A stretch of DNA of 64,000 nucleotides from Tulasnella sp. 424 (Eukaryota > Basidiomycota > Agaricomycetes > Cantharellales > Tulasnellaceae): positions 62,001 to 126,000 of the forward strand of contig WSUB01000082.1 in the NCBI GenBank assembly GCA_019633425.1, given 5' to 3'. The first letter of the stretch is position 1, and every line of letters starts with the position of its first letter. Shown in pieces: positions 38,157 through 50,848 of this stretch. The translations under genes were made by a program, and so were the position numbers. A model generated the notes under the pieces. The model worked only from the letters and a program-made list of their open reading frames with translations. It was not told the DNA's origin and searched no databases.

Positions 38157-39957
38157 TCAAGACAACGCGCCCCACCACCCCAATCCAGCAAAGAAGACGC
38201 CCAGCGACACCAACAACGCAGCGTAACTGGCCGTATGAACGCCGATCCTTGGCAACGCCTCGGTCCACATCAACGCTAAGCTCGCATGCAGCAGAGTGAG
38301 GACCAAATACGTCGGGAACGTCCTCCCCAGCGCGGCTTGGATTTCTGCCGACGTGAGTTGCGTGTGCCTGTGCGGTTGGAGGACCGCCCCTCCTCCGGAG
38401 AAGAAATCCGCTGGTGACGGACTCGGCTCGCTCGCAGCAGCGAGCTGAGTCAACCATACGCTCGAAATCGTCAACGTTAACCCCACCGTCAACAAAATCG
38501 AATCGATCCGCTGCAGCACCGAGATAAAGACCGGGATATTCGGGGGTGGGACTCCGTACACCATCTCCAATTCCACTCTCGACTGCAGGTTGATGAGTTC
38601 CCTCATCTCGGCGTCCAGGAGAGCTTCACCATAGAGACCTGCTTCTAACGCGGACTCGGGTCGGCGGGTGTTGGGGGTTTGCGGGTAGTATAGAGAGTTG
38701 ACCGTGGAGGTGCCTCGACGGACGGTAGATGAGGGAGAGATAGATTTTTTGAGAGCCGAGTGGACGTATCGGTGTGAGATGGATTCGGATTCGCTAGAGT
38801 CGGAAGGGATCGGAGAGTCGCTCGATTCTTGTCCGGGATGGTGACTCTCGGTGGCGGATTGAGGAGGGAGGATGGACGACGAGCTGAGCCAATTGTGGAT
38901 GTAAGATGGAGACGGTGGCAGTACGTCGCGATATAACGCCAGCTATCAAAGGGGGGAGGGGGAGATCGTTTGAAGAGTCAGAGAGGGCTTTGAGCTCGGG
39001 TCCCCAAATTGGAAAGAAATATTAGAAGGCAAAAGCTCACCTGCTCATAGCCTTGGGCTATACTCCACCCAACTTCCACAATAGCAAATCCAACAGCGAC
39101 CCAAAAGGTCTTTTGAAAAGCTGCATCTCCAGTCCTAGGCCAAGTCTCGTCCCACTCCTCCGACCCGCTCGCCGGTGGGTCATCAAGCTTCAACCCCAGA
39201 ATCACCAACGCTCCCAACCTCAAGCCTTCCTCCAACGCAATCGACAGTATCGTTGACAAAGCCACCGTGAAGGCATTCGTGAATGAATGGAAGCATGTTG
39301 ACAACGTGTATATCGGGATCCGTAGAGTATACGAGATGATCCATGCCGAAGCGCCCACGAGTAAACCGGCGTAACTTGGGTGCGGTTTCCACCACGGATG
39401 TTGCGGAGAAGACGGCGGTGGGGAAGGGTTATCTGGAGTCGGTGGCGGTGTTATAGGCCATACGGTTGTGAAGAGGATGATGAGGCCCAGGAGGAATAGG
39501 AGCGAGCTGATGGGGACGAGTGTGTAGTTACGAACGAGCGTTGAATACGGGACTGATGACGACGAAAACGTTGTAAAACCACCTGGTCAGCATTCACTTC
39601 GAGCTCCCCCTAACGCCCGATCGCTGTCGCCACCGGACAACGTTGGATGTGGGACTGAAAGGCGAAAGGTTGTAGCTCACCGTCAACGAGTTCCTCTGCT
39701 TCCTCTTCATCGACCTCCAGTACATCCTCCAAATCATATGCTCTGAATCGATGATTCCTCGGTGAGACGGTAGCCATGGGTGAACTGGATCTTGGTATAG
39801 GTAAAGTTGAGGGTAACTTGGGAACAAGTGAGGGACTATCTGGTCCACCAACTGGATGACCTTCATCATCTATTGCGCCATAGTCCTTCTTCCGCTTGCC
39901 ACCACCAAGGAGATACCCTCCGCCGCTACTCGATCTGAAACCTGAGAACAGTCCCAT
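38157..39957 (-). CDS. Polytopic membrane protein, family not assigned
   Basis: Three or more exons on the minus strand, about 550 aa. The proposed start MGLFSGFRSSSGGGYLLGGG precedes a cytosolic, Ser/Pro-rich and acidic segment (YDLEDVLEVDEEEAEELVDG). The first intron follows, then TM segments: TLVPISSLLFLLGLIILFTT; YAGLLVGASAWIISYTLRIP; a stretch around NAFTVALSTILSIALEEGLR; and FWVAVGFAIVEVGWSIAQGY. A Ser-rich loop is followed by a C-terminal half with IDSILLTVGLTLTISSVWL, RTFPTYLVLTLLHASLALMW and YAALLVSLGVFFAGLGWWGA. The conserved-looking EEGLRLGALVILGLK motif is intramembrane. I do not recognise the family and assign no function; an upstream in-frame start is possible. Confidence 0.7.
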
Positions 39958-40562
39958 CCCTGGTTGTGCGTTTGAGTTCCGACCAGCGATGTTGGGGATG
40001 GGAGGGGTGTTCGCTTTTTTTTTCGTGAGGGGAGAGGGAACGTTGGTGAGAGCTGACAGGTGGGTGGAAGGCTTATTAGCGTTGCGCTCTTTCAGTCCGA
40101 AGATGAATTTCTTTCGGGCTGGTGAGACCCTGCACGTGATTTTATCCTCGACACCCAGCTTATAAGTAAGGGGTGGGACTGCGCATGTCGTCCTCATTTG
40201 CGTCATGCTTTCGCTATTCCATGCGACTCAGGTCTCCATCTCTGTACTCTCAACCAACCATAGATGTCCTCGCAAGGTTGATGAGGGTCATTCCACCCCT
40301 ACCTTCTGTGCCGATTCAGCCTCGACCGTTGAACTCATGATGACCTCCTTCTCTTCAAATCGGTCAATCGATCCGTACCCGTGGGGCAACGTGGTCTAGG
40401 CGTCTTCGCTCATCTCGCTAAATCGTCGGCTCTCTCTCACGTGCCAAGAGCCAAACGGCAACTCCCGATCACTTCTCTCCCCTATGCATGGCAAACCCAA
40501 GACCTCTCAATACTCGTACACATAGAGCAACAACGAAAATCAAAGAGAAAATAATTGCATGT
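39958..40562. other. Intergenic between membrane protein and MON2
   Basis: About 600 bp. The minus-strand frame of the membrane protein stays open for about 250 bp upstream of the chosen Met, so part of this may be coding or 5' UTR. The remainder is the MON2 3' flank. Confidence 0.35.
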
Positions 40563-43500
40563 CTAGATCTCGACACCCATCTCCTTCCCAATCTCCTTCA
40601 ACGCCTGTCGAGCCAGTTGTCGCGCATCCTTCAATACCGCTGCGCCTTGTTGACCGTCTTCAACCCAAACCGACGGAGGGTATCCGGGCATCGACGCAAT
40701 CTCACAAAGAACACTATAAAAGTGATACAAGTGTGCCTTTGTTGATCTCCTCACCGCGTCCGCCACCAGCGCTGCTCCTCTCAAAGTGGGTTCAACATCT
40801 AACAGGGCCTACCAGTTAGCCCATATAAGTCTATAAGTACCATCGGAAGCGTACCAGGCTGGGTTGATGCATGCTTTGACGGTTGTGCCGAGAGCGCCGC
40901 CCAAAGGCTTCCATGCCAAAGGTTCAACTCGAGCATCTTCTGGAGAACGTATATCAACTCTTCCTCCTGCGCCCTGGATATTCAAAAGTCAGCAGGGCCG
41001 TATCTAGCCATTGACTTCCAGATACCCACCTAGGGAACGGCAGATTGCCCCTCAACCTCGCATCCGCCACGTAATTCGCAAGCACAGAATGGCACCGGGA
41101 CAACAACGATGGCAGAACCAGCGCCGCCACACGCTTCCGTAGCACTTCGTGTTCTAAGATGAAGGAAGCCGGTCAAAGACATGAAACCGCCTTTGTCGCG
41201 GCCAACCTTAATCCTACCTTTTACGACGTCCGAGCAGATCAAAAACAACAAGTCGAAACACCAATAGGAGAACCTCTCCCGTGGTAGAAGTTTCCCCGTC
41301 GAGGTCCCTCCGTCAGGAATATCAACATGACCGTTCACTTTACCCGCGGGCTTAAAGTCTTTCGACTCGGACCTCCCATGGGTCTTGGACTTGGCCGCCT
41401 TCCCATTCGTTTCAGGGTGGGAAGCGATGCTACTGCGAGGGCTCGAGAAGTTCGACGACGCCGCTTCGCGCTGGAGATCCAGATCATGGATCCGACTTGC
41501 AATTTGGAGGGTCTTCCCGAGTTGGACGATGAGGTCGTCTGGGACGTTGGAGTCGCCAATGCGAGAAACGACGTCGATCTCCAGAGAATTGAGCAGTGCG
41601 AGGTCGAATTGTTCTTCCTGTGCCTGGGCTTCGAGACTCATTGTCTCTACCGGCGAACTAATTGAGCGACCCCGCGGTCAACTGGTTATACTCAACCTAG
41701 CGAGCACCAGGTCCACTCACCAATCCGCCAAAAGCCCTCCTTTATAAACATCAAGCAGCTGCCTCCAGATACCTTCAAGCCGAGCAGAGGAGATATCTAA
41801 AATGAATGCGTCTCTCAGTCTGGATCTCTTACCGTCTCAGCCGCAGAAACGCACCGTTCCGGAAGACCTCGATCATCTTTGCCGCCTCTTTTGCAATATC
41901 CAAGAAATTTGTCGTGGCGGTCTTCCACAGCGGCGGATCAGAGCCAAACTTCGATGGGGCGGGTGCATCGTACTTGAGCTTCATCGGAATCGAAAAGGCC
42001 TAACAACGAAATGCATTCATCAGTCACCCATGGCAACATCCAGGATCAAACAACCACTTACAGAGAATACACTTTCGATGGTCCCGTCCTCGTAAATATC
42101 CTTCACGTTCTTGAATCTCAAGTAGAGCTGCAGCAACCTTGGCATGGTCTGCTTCGCCAGGGCTATGTACGTCACTCGCTTGGTTGGCCTCTTGCGATCC
42201 GCCGCCATTCCAGGGAGGGGAGGTTCCTCATAGTCGAATGCGGCCAAGAAAGCCAGCGTGGAATACTCCGCAACGTCGCTTATTAGTGCAGACGGAGCCC
42301 CAGGAACAGATAGCTGGATCTTTTCTATCGCGTCGAGGACAGCGGCCTACATGGCGAAATGTCAGCTCCTCGTCTTAGAAGGAAGGGCGTAAACGAAAAT
42401 CCACCAACCTGGATTGGACTGAGACTATCGATGTCCGGTCGGTAATCCCTTGAACTCGAATAGGTGATAACCGCTTTCAAGATGGCCAACAACCTCTTGA
42501 TCCTCTCCAACTCCCATCCATTCCCGCTCAGCGAGTATGTTAACGCAACAACCTCCACAAACGCCTGCAAACACTCCTGCGTGAATGGTAACAGCCTCTG
42601 AGAACCCTCGTCGAGCTCCGTAGCGACCATGTCACCCATCGCATCGCACGCGACCCACGTTCTCTCCCAAGCCGCGCTGACGATTGGACGTAGGTCCATA
42701 CCAGCATTGGACGAAGCCTTCAACCCTCGTTCGAGACACCTCAAAGAAGCCGTGCTAACACTCCGAACGTCATGGAGCGCCGAATCGGTAACGTGGTGGA
42801 CAAAGGCGTCCCAGGCTTTGGGGAAGGTCTCCAGGTACATGACCTTGGATACCAGGAAGTCGGACAGCACTGCTCCAATGGATTGAAGAGTCAGAGCTTT
42901 CGATTCATCCCAAGGATTCTTCGACAATGCGGTTACTGGGGTAGGTGTGGCGGGTTCCATCTCCGCTGCAGCCGCTGCAACTGACTCTTTGACGGATATA
43001 CTGAGGGCGTCCAACAACGGGAGGACCACCTTCCAAATCACGTCGTCCCATGTTTCCAAGCTCAGCGTCGCGCCGTACAGCTGCAAGGTCCTAAATAGCG
43101 TTTGGATCGCTCCGTTCCGAACTTCAGGTCTTGAATCGTTACATAGTCCCTGCAGTTCCAGGAGAAGGAACGTCCACAGTGAGCTATACACTGGCTCTTT
43201 CTCCACATCCTTTCGTTTCGCCTGAATGGAGTCCGACACCCCCCAAAGCAGACTTTCAGCTGCCGTCAACGCAATGTTGGTTTCCTGCTGACGCCCGAAT
43301 TGGCCCAGGGTCCGAATGCACAACCGGAGTTGTTCTGGAGTGAGAGAGTCCAGCGACTCGCACACCAAGGTGAGCGACTGGAAGGCGATTCGTACGAGGA
43401 TAACGGCGCCTTTGGGAACGGAGGTTGTCAAGGAAAGTGGAGGCAACCGGGATTTAGGGTTTAAGGCTGTGGGGGTCCCAGGGCTTGCCAATGGGGAAGG

Positions 43501-46500
43501 TTTGATCGCAAGTGGTTGACAGACACTTCCAAGCATGTCGAAGATGGCCTCCCAACCGACCACCAGGGAGTGACCGGAGGATTGGAGAATCTTGTGCAGG
43601 GTCTCAAGGCCCAACTTCTTGATATCGATTACAACGGAAAGGCTTGAGATGTGTCCTTCAAGAAGGACCTGCTGCGACAGGACTTCTATGACCCTTCCTT
43701 GAATGTCGCCTTGCGAATTTCCAACCGAGCTAATGTTCCGTGGCACCACGACCAGAATTTCATCGAGCACTTCTGCGGCCTGCAATCGGATTGGAGGGGG
43801 TGCGTCGAGGTCTTGCAGCGTGTCGAGAAGGTGGGTTGTGACGGTAGTCCACGCGACTTCCGGGCTTCGATAGATGAGTCGATGGATATTCAGTAATGCC
43901 ACATCGCCCAACCTTGCGATGCCGTAGTCACCGGCACGCTATTAGGTAAAGTATGTTGGGTACGAACTGGTTATTTTGTGCAAAACTATTACATACCGTC
44001 GACTTGGAAGCACCCATCCCACTGACCCTTCGCGATGATTTTGCTGTACCAATCATGGGTGAAAGCCCACCAGCGGACGGAGATAGCGCTGAGGGGAGAC
44101 TGGGGGTCATAACCTCATCCATAGATTCCGACAATCTGAGCTCTATCGACTTGGAAGCCTGCATGCCCACCATCTCGCGGCTCAATTTGCAGAGTGAGCC
44201 AACGAAGTCCTTGAACGCCTCGTCGTCCAGGTTCTTGGTCCCATCATAAAGTCGATTGATTGTGAGTTGGATTGTTTCTGGATCGAGTTCGGTTAGAAGA
44301 GGGTGTCGAACAACAGGTTGACTGGTGCTGGGAGAGGCTGCAGGGTTAGGCGAGCCCGTTGAAGACACGATCCTGCTCGGTCGTGGAGTTCCACCTGAAG
44401 GGACCACGGACAACCTCCTGCTTGGTGATTGACTTCCCCTCGTTCCCTTCAACGTTATCACATAGTCCGCATTCTGAAGGACTTCCAGAATATCGAACCA
44501 CGTTGGACCAAGGCTGCCAGCTAAATACATGGCTGTGGAGATTATGCTCTTCAAGCACGCCATGTTCCGTTCCGACAAACCCGGAACTTGAGTTGGTCCG
44601 GAAGTGAGCCCAGTGAAACCCAGGGCATCGGAGACACTGGCCGTTCTTGGAAGCGATGGCTCTACGTACGTGTCGACGCTTGAAACGACGCCTGGCGGAA
44701 TAGCGAATTTTGCAAGACTGGTAAGGAATGCGTCCCTTGGGGTCCGGAGTCCGAGTACACCGGCAACGTTGGTGAGGTTTTGAATAGCTGTAAGTGTGTC
44801 GGCGAATAGGTCGTCCGAAAGATTTGTGGTGATGTAGAAGGACAGGGCTGAGAGGAGACCGGGCCAACCGGAATCAACCATGGCTCCGACAACGCGTAGG
44901 TCATGTGTTGTAGCATCAGCATCGGGAAGGGTGGACAAGTCGAGTGCTGGTGGAGCTGTTATAACAGCATCTCCGGCAGCTCTGGGTCGCTGAACCGCTA
45001 TTCCACTGTAGATAGGGAAGGTGAAGGATGCGAAACCCTCGCAGATCGACACTAGGCACTGCAAGGCGAGGAGGTATATGTATGATTCGGGTATAATTGG
45101 AGAATCTGCCTTGTCGAGTTGGTCGATACTGTCAGTCACAATATTGAGGCGTTAGCGAGGAGTCCGAGGCAGGGTAGAAAGGTTTCGTACCATTGAAGCT
45201 TCATCGAAGAACCGCCCACACTGAGTCCCGATTCCGGCCCTGACATGCCGACAACATTCGAAACCGTCGCCGTCGCGACGCTGGCAACCCGCCCCGCCAC
45301 CTCCAGACCATAGGCTGCGGCTCCTCCGTGTGGGCTTTCGGCGCTATGGGACTGAACCCCAATGCCAGACATCTGGGCACCGACTCCCAGAAGCGAAGGT
45401 CTTTCCGTGGCTAGTCTCTTCAAAGCCGAGACAAGAGATGAGAAAACCTTGGAGCTCGTCTCTGGTTGCGCGTCATACTGGTCCCAAATAACACGCAGCA
45501 GCTCGGCGTCGCTGCAAACACCGCGCATAATCTCCATAGCAAGGACTCGCATCCAACCCGGTCTGGCTCCGGAGGTCTCCCCGTCCGCCTCTCCAGATAT
45601 GATTTTCACGAGCAGCATGAGAAACACCTCAGCTTCCGTTACCAGCTCCCTGCAGAACTGTTTGAGTAAGAGGAACACCACTCGGGTGCTTCGTAACGTC
45701 AACGGAAACAAGGGCCGTTCCGACATGGATTTGAGGAGCATGGGGCAGAGATGGTGTCGCAGTAGCAGGAGAAATTCGGCTCTCTAGGTTGAGAATAAAT
45801 TAGAGTACGTTTATGGCAAATGCATAGGCTGCAGGTACCTTCCGGAAAAGCGCGTGGTAGTTCGTTAGCACGCTTTCGATCAGTTCCAACGCGAATGTCT
45901 TTGGTAGGGATTGCAACTTGAGAAAGTTTGGTTGCTCTGAGTTGGCTAGTAAACAGAGGTCCTCAAACACTGAAAATGCGTCCTTGACGGATGGGTGTAG
46001 AGACTCGGTACTCCCGTCCGGAAGCTGAGTGGGAACTGAACACCACCGTCAGTGACAAAACAGGCGAGAAAATGATGGGACGATCCACCTGGTGCCAGTT
46101 CGGGCCCCTTTAAACCTGGCTTTTCAAGATCTACGACCTTGTCGAAGACAAACATAACCAGTTGGCGAAGGGTTGCTGCCGCAGTCGAGGAAACGACAGC
46201 GATGCGAGAGTCTTGCAGCCGAAAGCAGAGCAGAAGGGCCTAACAAACTGAATTTGAGTTCAAGAAGTAAAGCGGGTTTTGATTTACTTACGTCGCCTAG
46301 TAATTCGTCATGAACGTCGGGGTAGTTGGTCAAGAGTGACAGAAGCGTTTGCAAGACCTTCAGTTGGATGTCGACGCCCTGGCTCAGCGAGTCTCCCATA
46401 ATACTCACGATTGCCGGGATCATCGACCCCGGCACAGCTCTAATGCCAATCAGTCGTTGAAGAGAACCCAACGAGATAGCAACGACTTTGGCATTCCGAG

Positions 46501-46866
46501 TCGAGCATCCCATGAAAATAGGCTTCAAAAGCTCTTCCGATTGTGGTCCATCTACCAGTTCTTTAGTTCAGTACGAGAGAGCTCGTAGATGAAAATGGGC
46601 CTACCTTTTGCGAGATGGCTGGCATTCTGCTCCGGATTGGCTCGGAGGATAGTTAAGGACTTCTCAGCGGCCTTGCAGTAATGTTTATCAACTCCAATTC
46701 AGACGAATGCGGGCCCAATTGCTTACCTCTCGAATCTCGGGATGCTTTCTCCTAGTCTCGCTTGCTAGAGACTTGACTTACGAACTCGTCAGTGGGGAGA
46801 ACTGCCGCGGGTTCTGGGCTCTCGGCTCACCTGGAGCTCTGTGGCAAGAAACGCCAGGGATGACAT
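40563..46866 (-). CDS. MON2: MON2, endosome/Golgi trafficking scaffold of the Sec7-related family
   Basis: Large HEAT-repeat-like protein related to Sec7 GEFs but without the catalytic Sec7 domain. In yeast and animals it acts with the Dop1/Neo1 flippase in endosome-to-Golgi traffic. The start ATG (46864-46866) opens MSSLAFLATELQ, the classic Mon2 N-terminus, followed by AAEKSLTILRANPEQNASHL. Later conserved blocks: LKVLQTLLSLLTNYPDVHDE; RPLFPLTLRSTRVVFLLLKQ; QALDVEP-like and FGRQQETNIALTAAESLLW; LFRTLQLYGATLSLETWDDV. The C-terminal exon (to 40563) carries LRGAALVADAVRRSTKAHLY and ends LKEIGKEMGVEI. At least 12 exons cover 6.3 kb and about 1,700 aa, the expected size. Exon joins were not all verified. 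Confidence 0.93.
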
Positions 46867-47268
46867 TTCGGAATTGGAGAGCTTTTCGTATTCACCAGAG
46901 ATAGTAGTAGTATTGTACAGGATAAGAGGATGGAGGCGGTAAGGCGAAGGCCGCCGTTGAAGTTAGAATGTTGACTGCTGGGCGCCCGAACATTCGCTTA
47001 TCCTTGTTTGCCTTACGCGTCATCCTTTGACGATCACTGACTGCGCCGCGACCCACCACGTACAGCAGAGCTAAGCTGCGCAGTGATTTGACGACTGTTA
47101 TCGATCCTTTGCACCGCGCTCTTTCACTGGATTGAAGTATGACAGAGCCACGGCATGAACAAGGCATCGTGTAGACCCAAAGCAGCGTACTCACACGTCC
47201 GATAGAATCGAATTACAGAAAGGGCATAGTACAAAGTAACCAAATTCAGTTATATTACAAGGTATTAG
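46867..47268. other. Intergenic between MON2 and LanC-like gene
   Basis: About 400 bp between the MON2 start and the stop of the LanC-like gene, both on the minus strand. It contains the MON2 promoter; nothing else seen. Confidence 0.4.
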
Positions 47269-48948
47269 TCACATAACTCCTGCCGGTCCCATCCCTCCCA
47301 GACCTGGAACTCCGAGGACCGGCCCCGCGTCTTCCCTCCCGCTAAGCCACGTTTTGATGACGAGACAGGCATCCGCCCAAGCGCAGATAGCACCAGCCAA
47401 TCCTTCAAACAAGGAGTAAGGGTTATCCGGGGTACCATAGGGTAGAAGTGGCTCTTGCACGATGGGCGGGAGCTCCGTAGAATGAATCATGAACGTCAAA
47501 GCTTTAGAGAGTCTGTCCGGGTTTTCGGGCAACCCCAACGCGGAGCCACTCCTTTCGGACTCTTGTGTTAGTGCCTCCGTGTGCGCAGTGAGAAGCCACG
47601 GCCAGGCGTTTCCCGAGACACCGTGGCAAACGCTCAACCCTTTGGTAACGAGCCCCTCTTCCCATACCGCGTAGCTCACTTTGGCCTCGGTGTTCCGCCA
47701 CTCGGATAAGTACTTGGTTGGAAACTTTCCTCGGAAGGTGTCCAGAAGGAGCAACAAACCCGGAGAACCGTGGCAGATCTGAACGTGAGGGTCGGATCGT
47801 CGTCGCGCTGGGAGGGAAGCCGGAAGGTGACCATTATAGGAGGCGATTTCCAAGAGGGCGGTAATGGTAGAGACGATGTGTTCAAAATGCGGCTTGATAA
47901 TGGCGCGAGGGCATTGGAGTAAGATGGTGAGGATTCCACCTGTGGAAAGGTTCGTGAGGAGCAGCTAGCCAAGTATCCTAAGAGTGCTGCATTACAAGTT
48001 CCATGTACGCTGGACAGGGTGAGAGTATCAGTGATCGATATCATGCGATATTTCCAACGGCTGTCACTCACGCTCCGAGATAATATTTCCCGTGCCACGA
48101 CCAGGCAAGTTCTGGCCCTTCGTGGCCGAACTCAGACTTATAGTCCTCAGCGCCCGCTTTCCCATCCTCGATAATGTTTTCTACTAGGTCTTTTATGCTG
48201 TCTTCGTTAATGAATTCTTCCAGCTCCTCCCTGTGGCGGTCTTGACCGAGGCCTTCTGACAACGCCGCTCTAACGTTCAGCATCCCCCACAGCAGCCCCG
48301 CTTTTCCATACAGTACTTCATCTCCTCCGAGCTGCGTGTCTCTGATCGCAAAGTCAACGGCCGCTCTAAAGTTGATTATAGCGCCGTTCCACGTAGTATT
48401 GCGGATCGACTTTGGGTAACGGAGTTCATGGAGGATAAGGAGCACGGATGGACCAATATGCGAGTCTAATGGGGAAACGTGACCGGGGCGAGGGTCCTGG
48501 CCGCTAATGTATGATGGGAGGTGGGAGAGGACGAGATCCTGCAAGTGACTCAGAGTCTCCTCGGGCAGCTCGAGTGCGTTGCCTTGGAGCGCAATGCGCA
48601 TGTACATTAATGCAATGCCTTTTCAAGTGAAAGCTGAGCTCAGACTCCCCCTAAACACGAGTCTTACGGATCTTGAAAGGCAAGAACGTACCCGCACTGC
48701 CGATGTATAAACTGTCTCGGCGTCTGTCGGAAGACTGTCGACCCGCACTCTTCTCTATCTGCGTATGGTTGATATAAGGTAAAATTTCTTTGACCCTTTG
48801 CAGACATCAATGTCACAGAACACACCAGTCGCATGCCGACCAAGATGGCTTCCCTGAGTTTTGAGAACGCCTGCTCGAGTGTCGCGTCATCTGTTGGGAG
48901 AGTTTGAAGTCGATTCTCGAAATAGCGTTGCTGGGTGCTGGTACTCAT
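47269..48948 (-). CDS. LanC-like protein (LANCL family)
   Basis: Eukaryotic homologue of bacterial lanthionine cyclases; animal members bind glutathione and act on dehydroamino-acid-containing proteins. The start ATG is 48946-48948 (MSTSTQQRYFENRL). A short second exon gives DSLYIGSAG, joined to GIALMYMR in the third (the family's YxGxxGIAL). Further on: YGKAGLLWGMLNVRA; YLGAVHG joined over an intron to TCGILTILLQ (the HGxxGI motif); DPHVQICHGSPGLLLLL (zinc Cys and catalytic-site His); and GLSVCHGVSGNAW (zinc Cys-His). The C-terminal NPYSLFEGLAGAICAWAD block is present. All three zinc ligands are therefore visible. About 450 aa. There is no sign that it is functionally tied to the peptide genes 32 kb away. 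Confidence 0.92.
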
Positions 48949-49170
48949 CACAACCGCTGTGAACGGAGGGGGTTGGAGCGGCTAGTTGCCAAATGGTGCT
49001 AGCCCCTCCGAAATCGTCGGAGAAGCTGACGTCATCATCAAAGGTCGACCATCACAGACCAAAACAAGGATTTCAACTATAAGATGTGGCTTGTAGACAC
49101 AACGTGAAGGAAATGTCGGCCTGGCAGAGAGTGTGCAGAGTAGCGCGATCGATCGCGACGAGAACCACGC

Positions 49171-50048
49171 CTAAGCTCCCAACGCGGCAATCTCGCGGGC
49201 CAAGTTTTCTTTCGCCTTCTCAGTCCACAACGTTTTGCACACGTCCGTGAAGTAAATGTCCCCCGCTCCGAGACTCTGCAGGACTGCAGTCCGACCTACC
49301 CGAAAGTCAGGCTCAGGGACATGGATGTACTCTTGCCTGATAGCCGTTGCATATGCATCGTACGAGCTGCGGGGGCGCTGGAAGAAAGCTGTCAGAAGGA
49401 GAAGTTCCTATATTTAGTCGATAAGTGTTTGACCCACGGCGAGAACTTCCAGATCCAGATCAAGGAAGAATGGAAGGCAGGGTGCATAGGGTTCGCTGGG
49501 AAGTCGATGCTTGATCGTAGCCAGTATCGCTTGAGATACGGCGGGTGTGATCGAAGAAGACTTGTGTGAATGGTGGAAATGGGGATAGGACTGTTACTCG
49601 GATGTATGCGATCGAAGGCAAGATCGGTAACTGACGAGATTGGCATCCTGTGCAAATGTTTTGAAGAGCTCGTTGCTCTTTTCTTCGTTGTCTTTCGCAC
49701 GTGGTTCATAGATGATGCTAAGTACCGATGGGTTTTGCGTTTGAAATATCCGATTTTGTGGAGGAGATTCGTCCCGTCGACTACTTACTCGTGGAATAGA
49801 ATGGCTAGCTTCAGAATGAGCTCTTGTTCCTCCGACCACCAATCCGCTTTCTGCCTCCCGACTTCTAAATTATCCCACATTGCTTCCAGATGCGCGAGTG
49901 TGTGGTAGTACCGATGGCTTTCGGTATAGGAAGCGACGATTCGTTCCGTCCATTTGGGCGACAGTGCACCAGTGCATCCTTCTGCTCCCGGGTCCAGCGG
50001 GTCCAGCGGCTTCAGGAAGATTAAAATTTTTGCGTTGAAGTTGTCCAT
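49171..50048 (-). CDS. HD-domain metal-dependent phosphohydrolase-like protein
   Basis: Belongs to the predicted HD-superfamily hydrolases typified by an RxYHxxxH N-terminus. Exon 1 (from 50048) has LSPKWTERIVASYTESHRYY followed by HTLAHLEAMW and ends in LAILFH. The next joins to read FHDIIYEPRAKDNEEKS, the HD motif with its DNE metal-site follow-up. Later exons carry RRLFLDLDLEVLAVG-like and TAVLQSLGAGDIYFTDVCKT segments. The last exon ends KENLAREIAALGA at a TAG at 49171-49173. About 230 aa. The substrate is unknown; some homologues are annotated as nucleotidyl or phosphate hydrolases. The start is the first Met before the conserved block. Confidence 0.8.
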
Positions 50049-50848
50049 GGCTGGTGGAAGAGCTTCGGTGTTAATGCCACAGGGTGAGCGTCGTCGACGG
50101 TTGTGCGTTGAATAGACACAGCCACAGCCTTCACACAAGCCCATAGACGGCGGCGCCCGACACCAACTTCGTAATTCAAAAATATTGATTATAGTAATTT
50201 CCACAAGCGGCAAACTGGCAAAATGTCATGTACCCCAGGTCATATAGAAGCCATTGTGTGTGACAGTGGCAGGGTGACCGTCGAGGACGGAGGGTGACCG
50301 GAGAAATGTCTAACGGCTCGGCTTCGTGCGAACGCTGTGGCTCCGCTCTGAGAGCATCTCTCAGCCAACCGGGCCAACCCCCAAGCCCAACGCTAAGGCG
50401 CGCAATACGTACGACAAAACTTAGAATCGCTCATCTCCGCATGCGCTAGGGAGTTCTCCGAGTCTTGCGGATCCGATTTCGGAGGGATCTGACCTTAGAT
50501 TAGTTCTCCGTGCCGGTCGGAGTTTCCTCTGGGCATGAAGCCACTCCCGAAAACATCTCACAGGCCCGCCTCTGGATGAACTACTTTCCCGACGGCATCT
50601 GAGCTCTAGACTTGCGTGCCGCTAGGGTGGTCAGAAGTGGTTGTATGGGGACTCGGACGGTGTAAACATCCTCAGAGCCCGTTGATTTCACTAGCCCACA
50701 GCAGGAACGCGGTGTTATTCCCCGCATCGCAGCTAAATCTCGGGAACCACGTGTTCCTTGCTCCTTTTTTGATTTTAAGCCGGCGTCCTTCGTTTGAGCC
50801 GATGTTGATCAGACTCCCTTCCATCCACCACTACGCCCACCACCACTC
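50049..50848. other. Divergent intergenic region
   Basis: About 800 bp between the HD-protein start (minus) and the transporter start (plus). It holds both promoters and no recognisable coding exon. A short repeated phrase AGTTCTCCG occurs twice, near 50452 and 50502. Confidence 0.35.

Noticed and set aside
47269..48948. LanC-like gene as a lanthionine cyclase acting on the Cys-containing peptides at 5-15 kb
   Set aside because: The protein has the features of ordinary eukaryotic LANCL proteins, there is no LanB/LanM-like dehydratase, and the locus is over 30 kb away behind housekeeping genes. The peptides also enter the secretory pathway by signal peptide.
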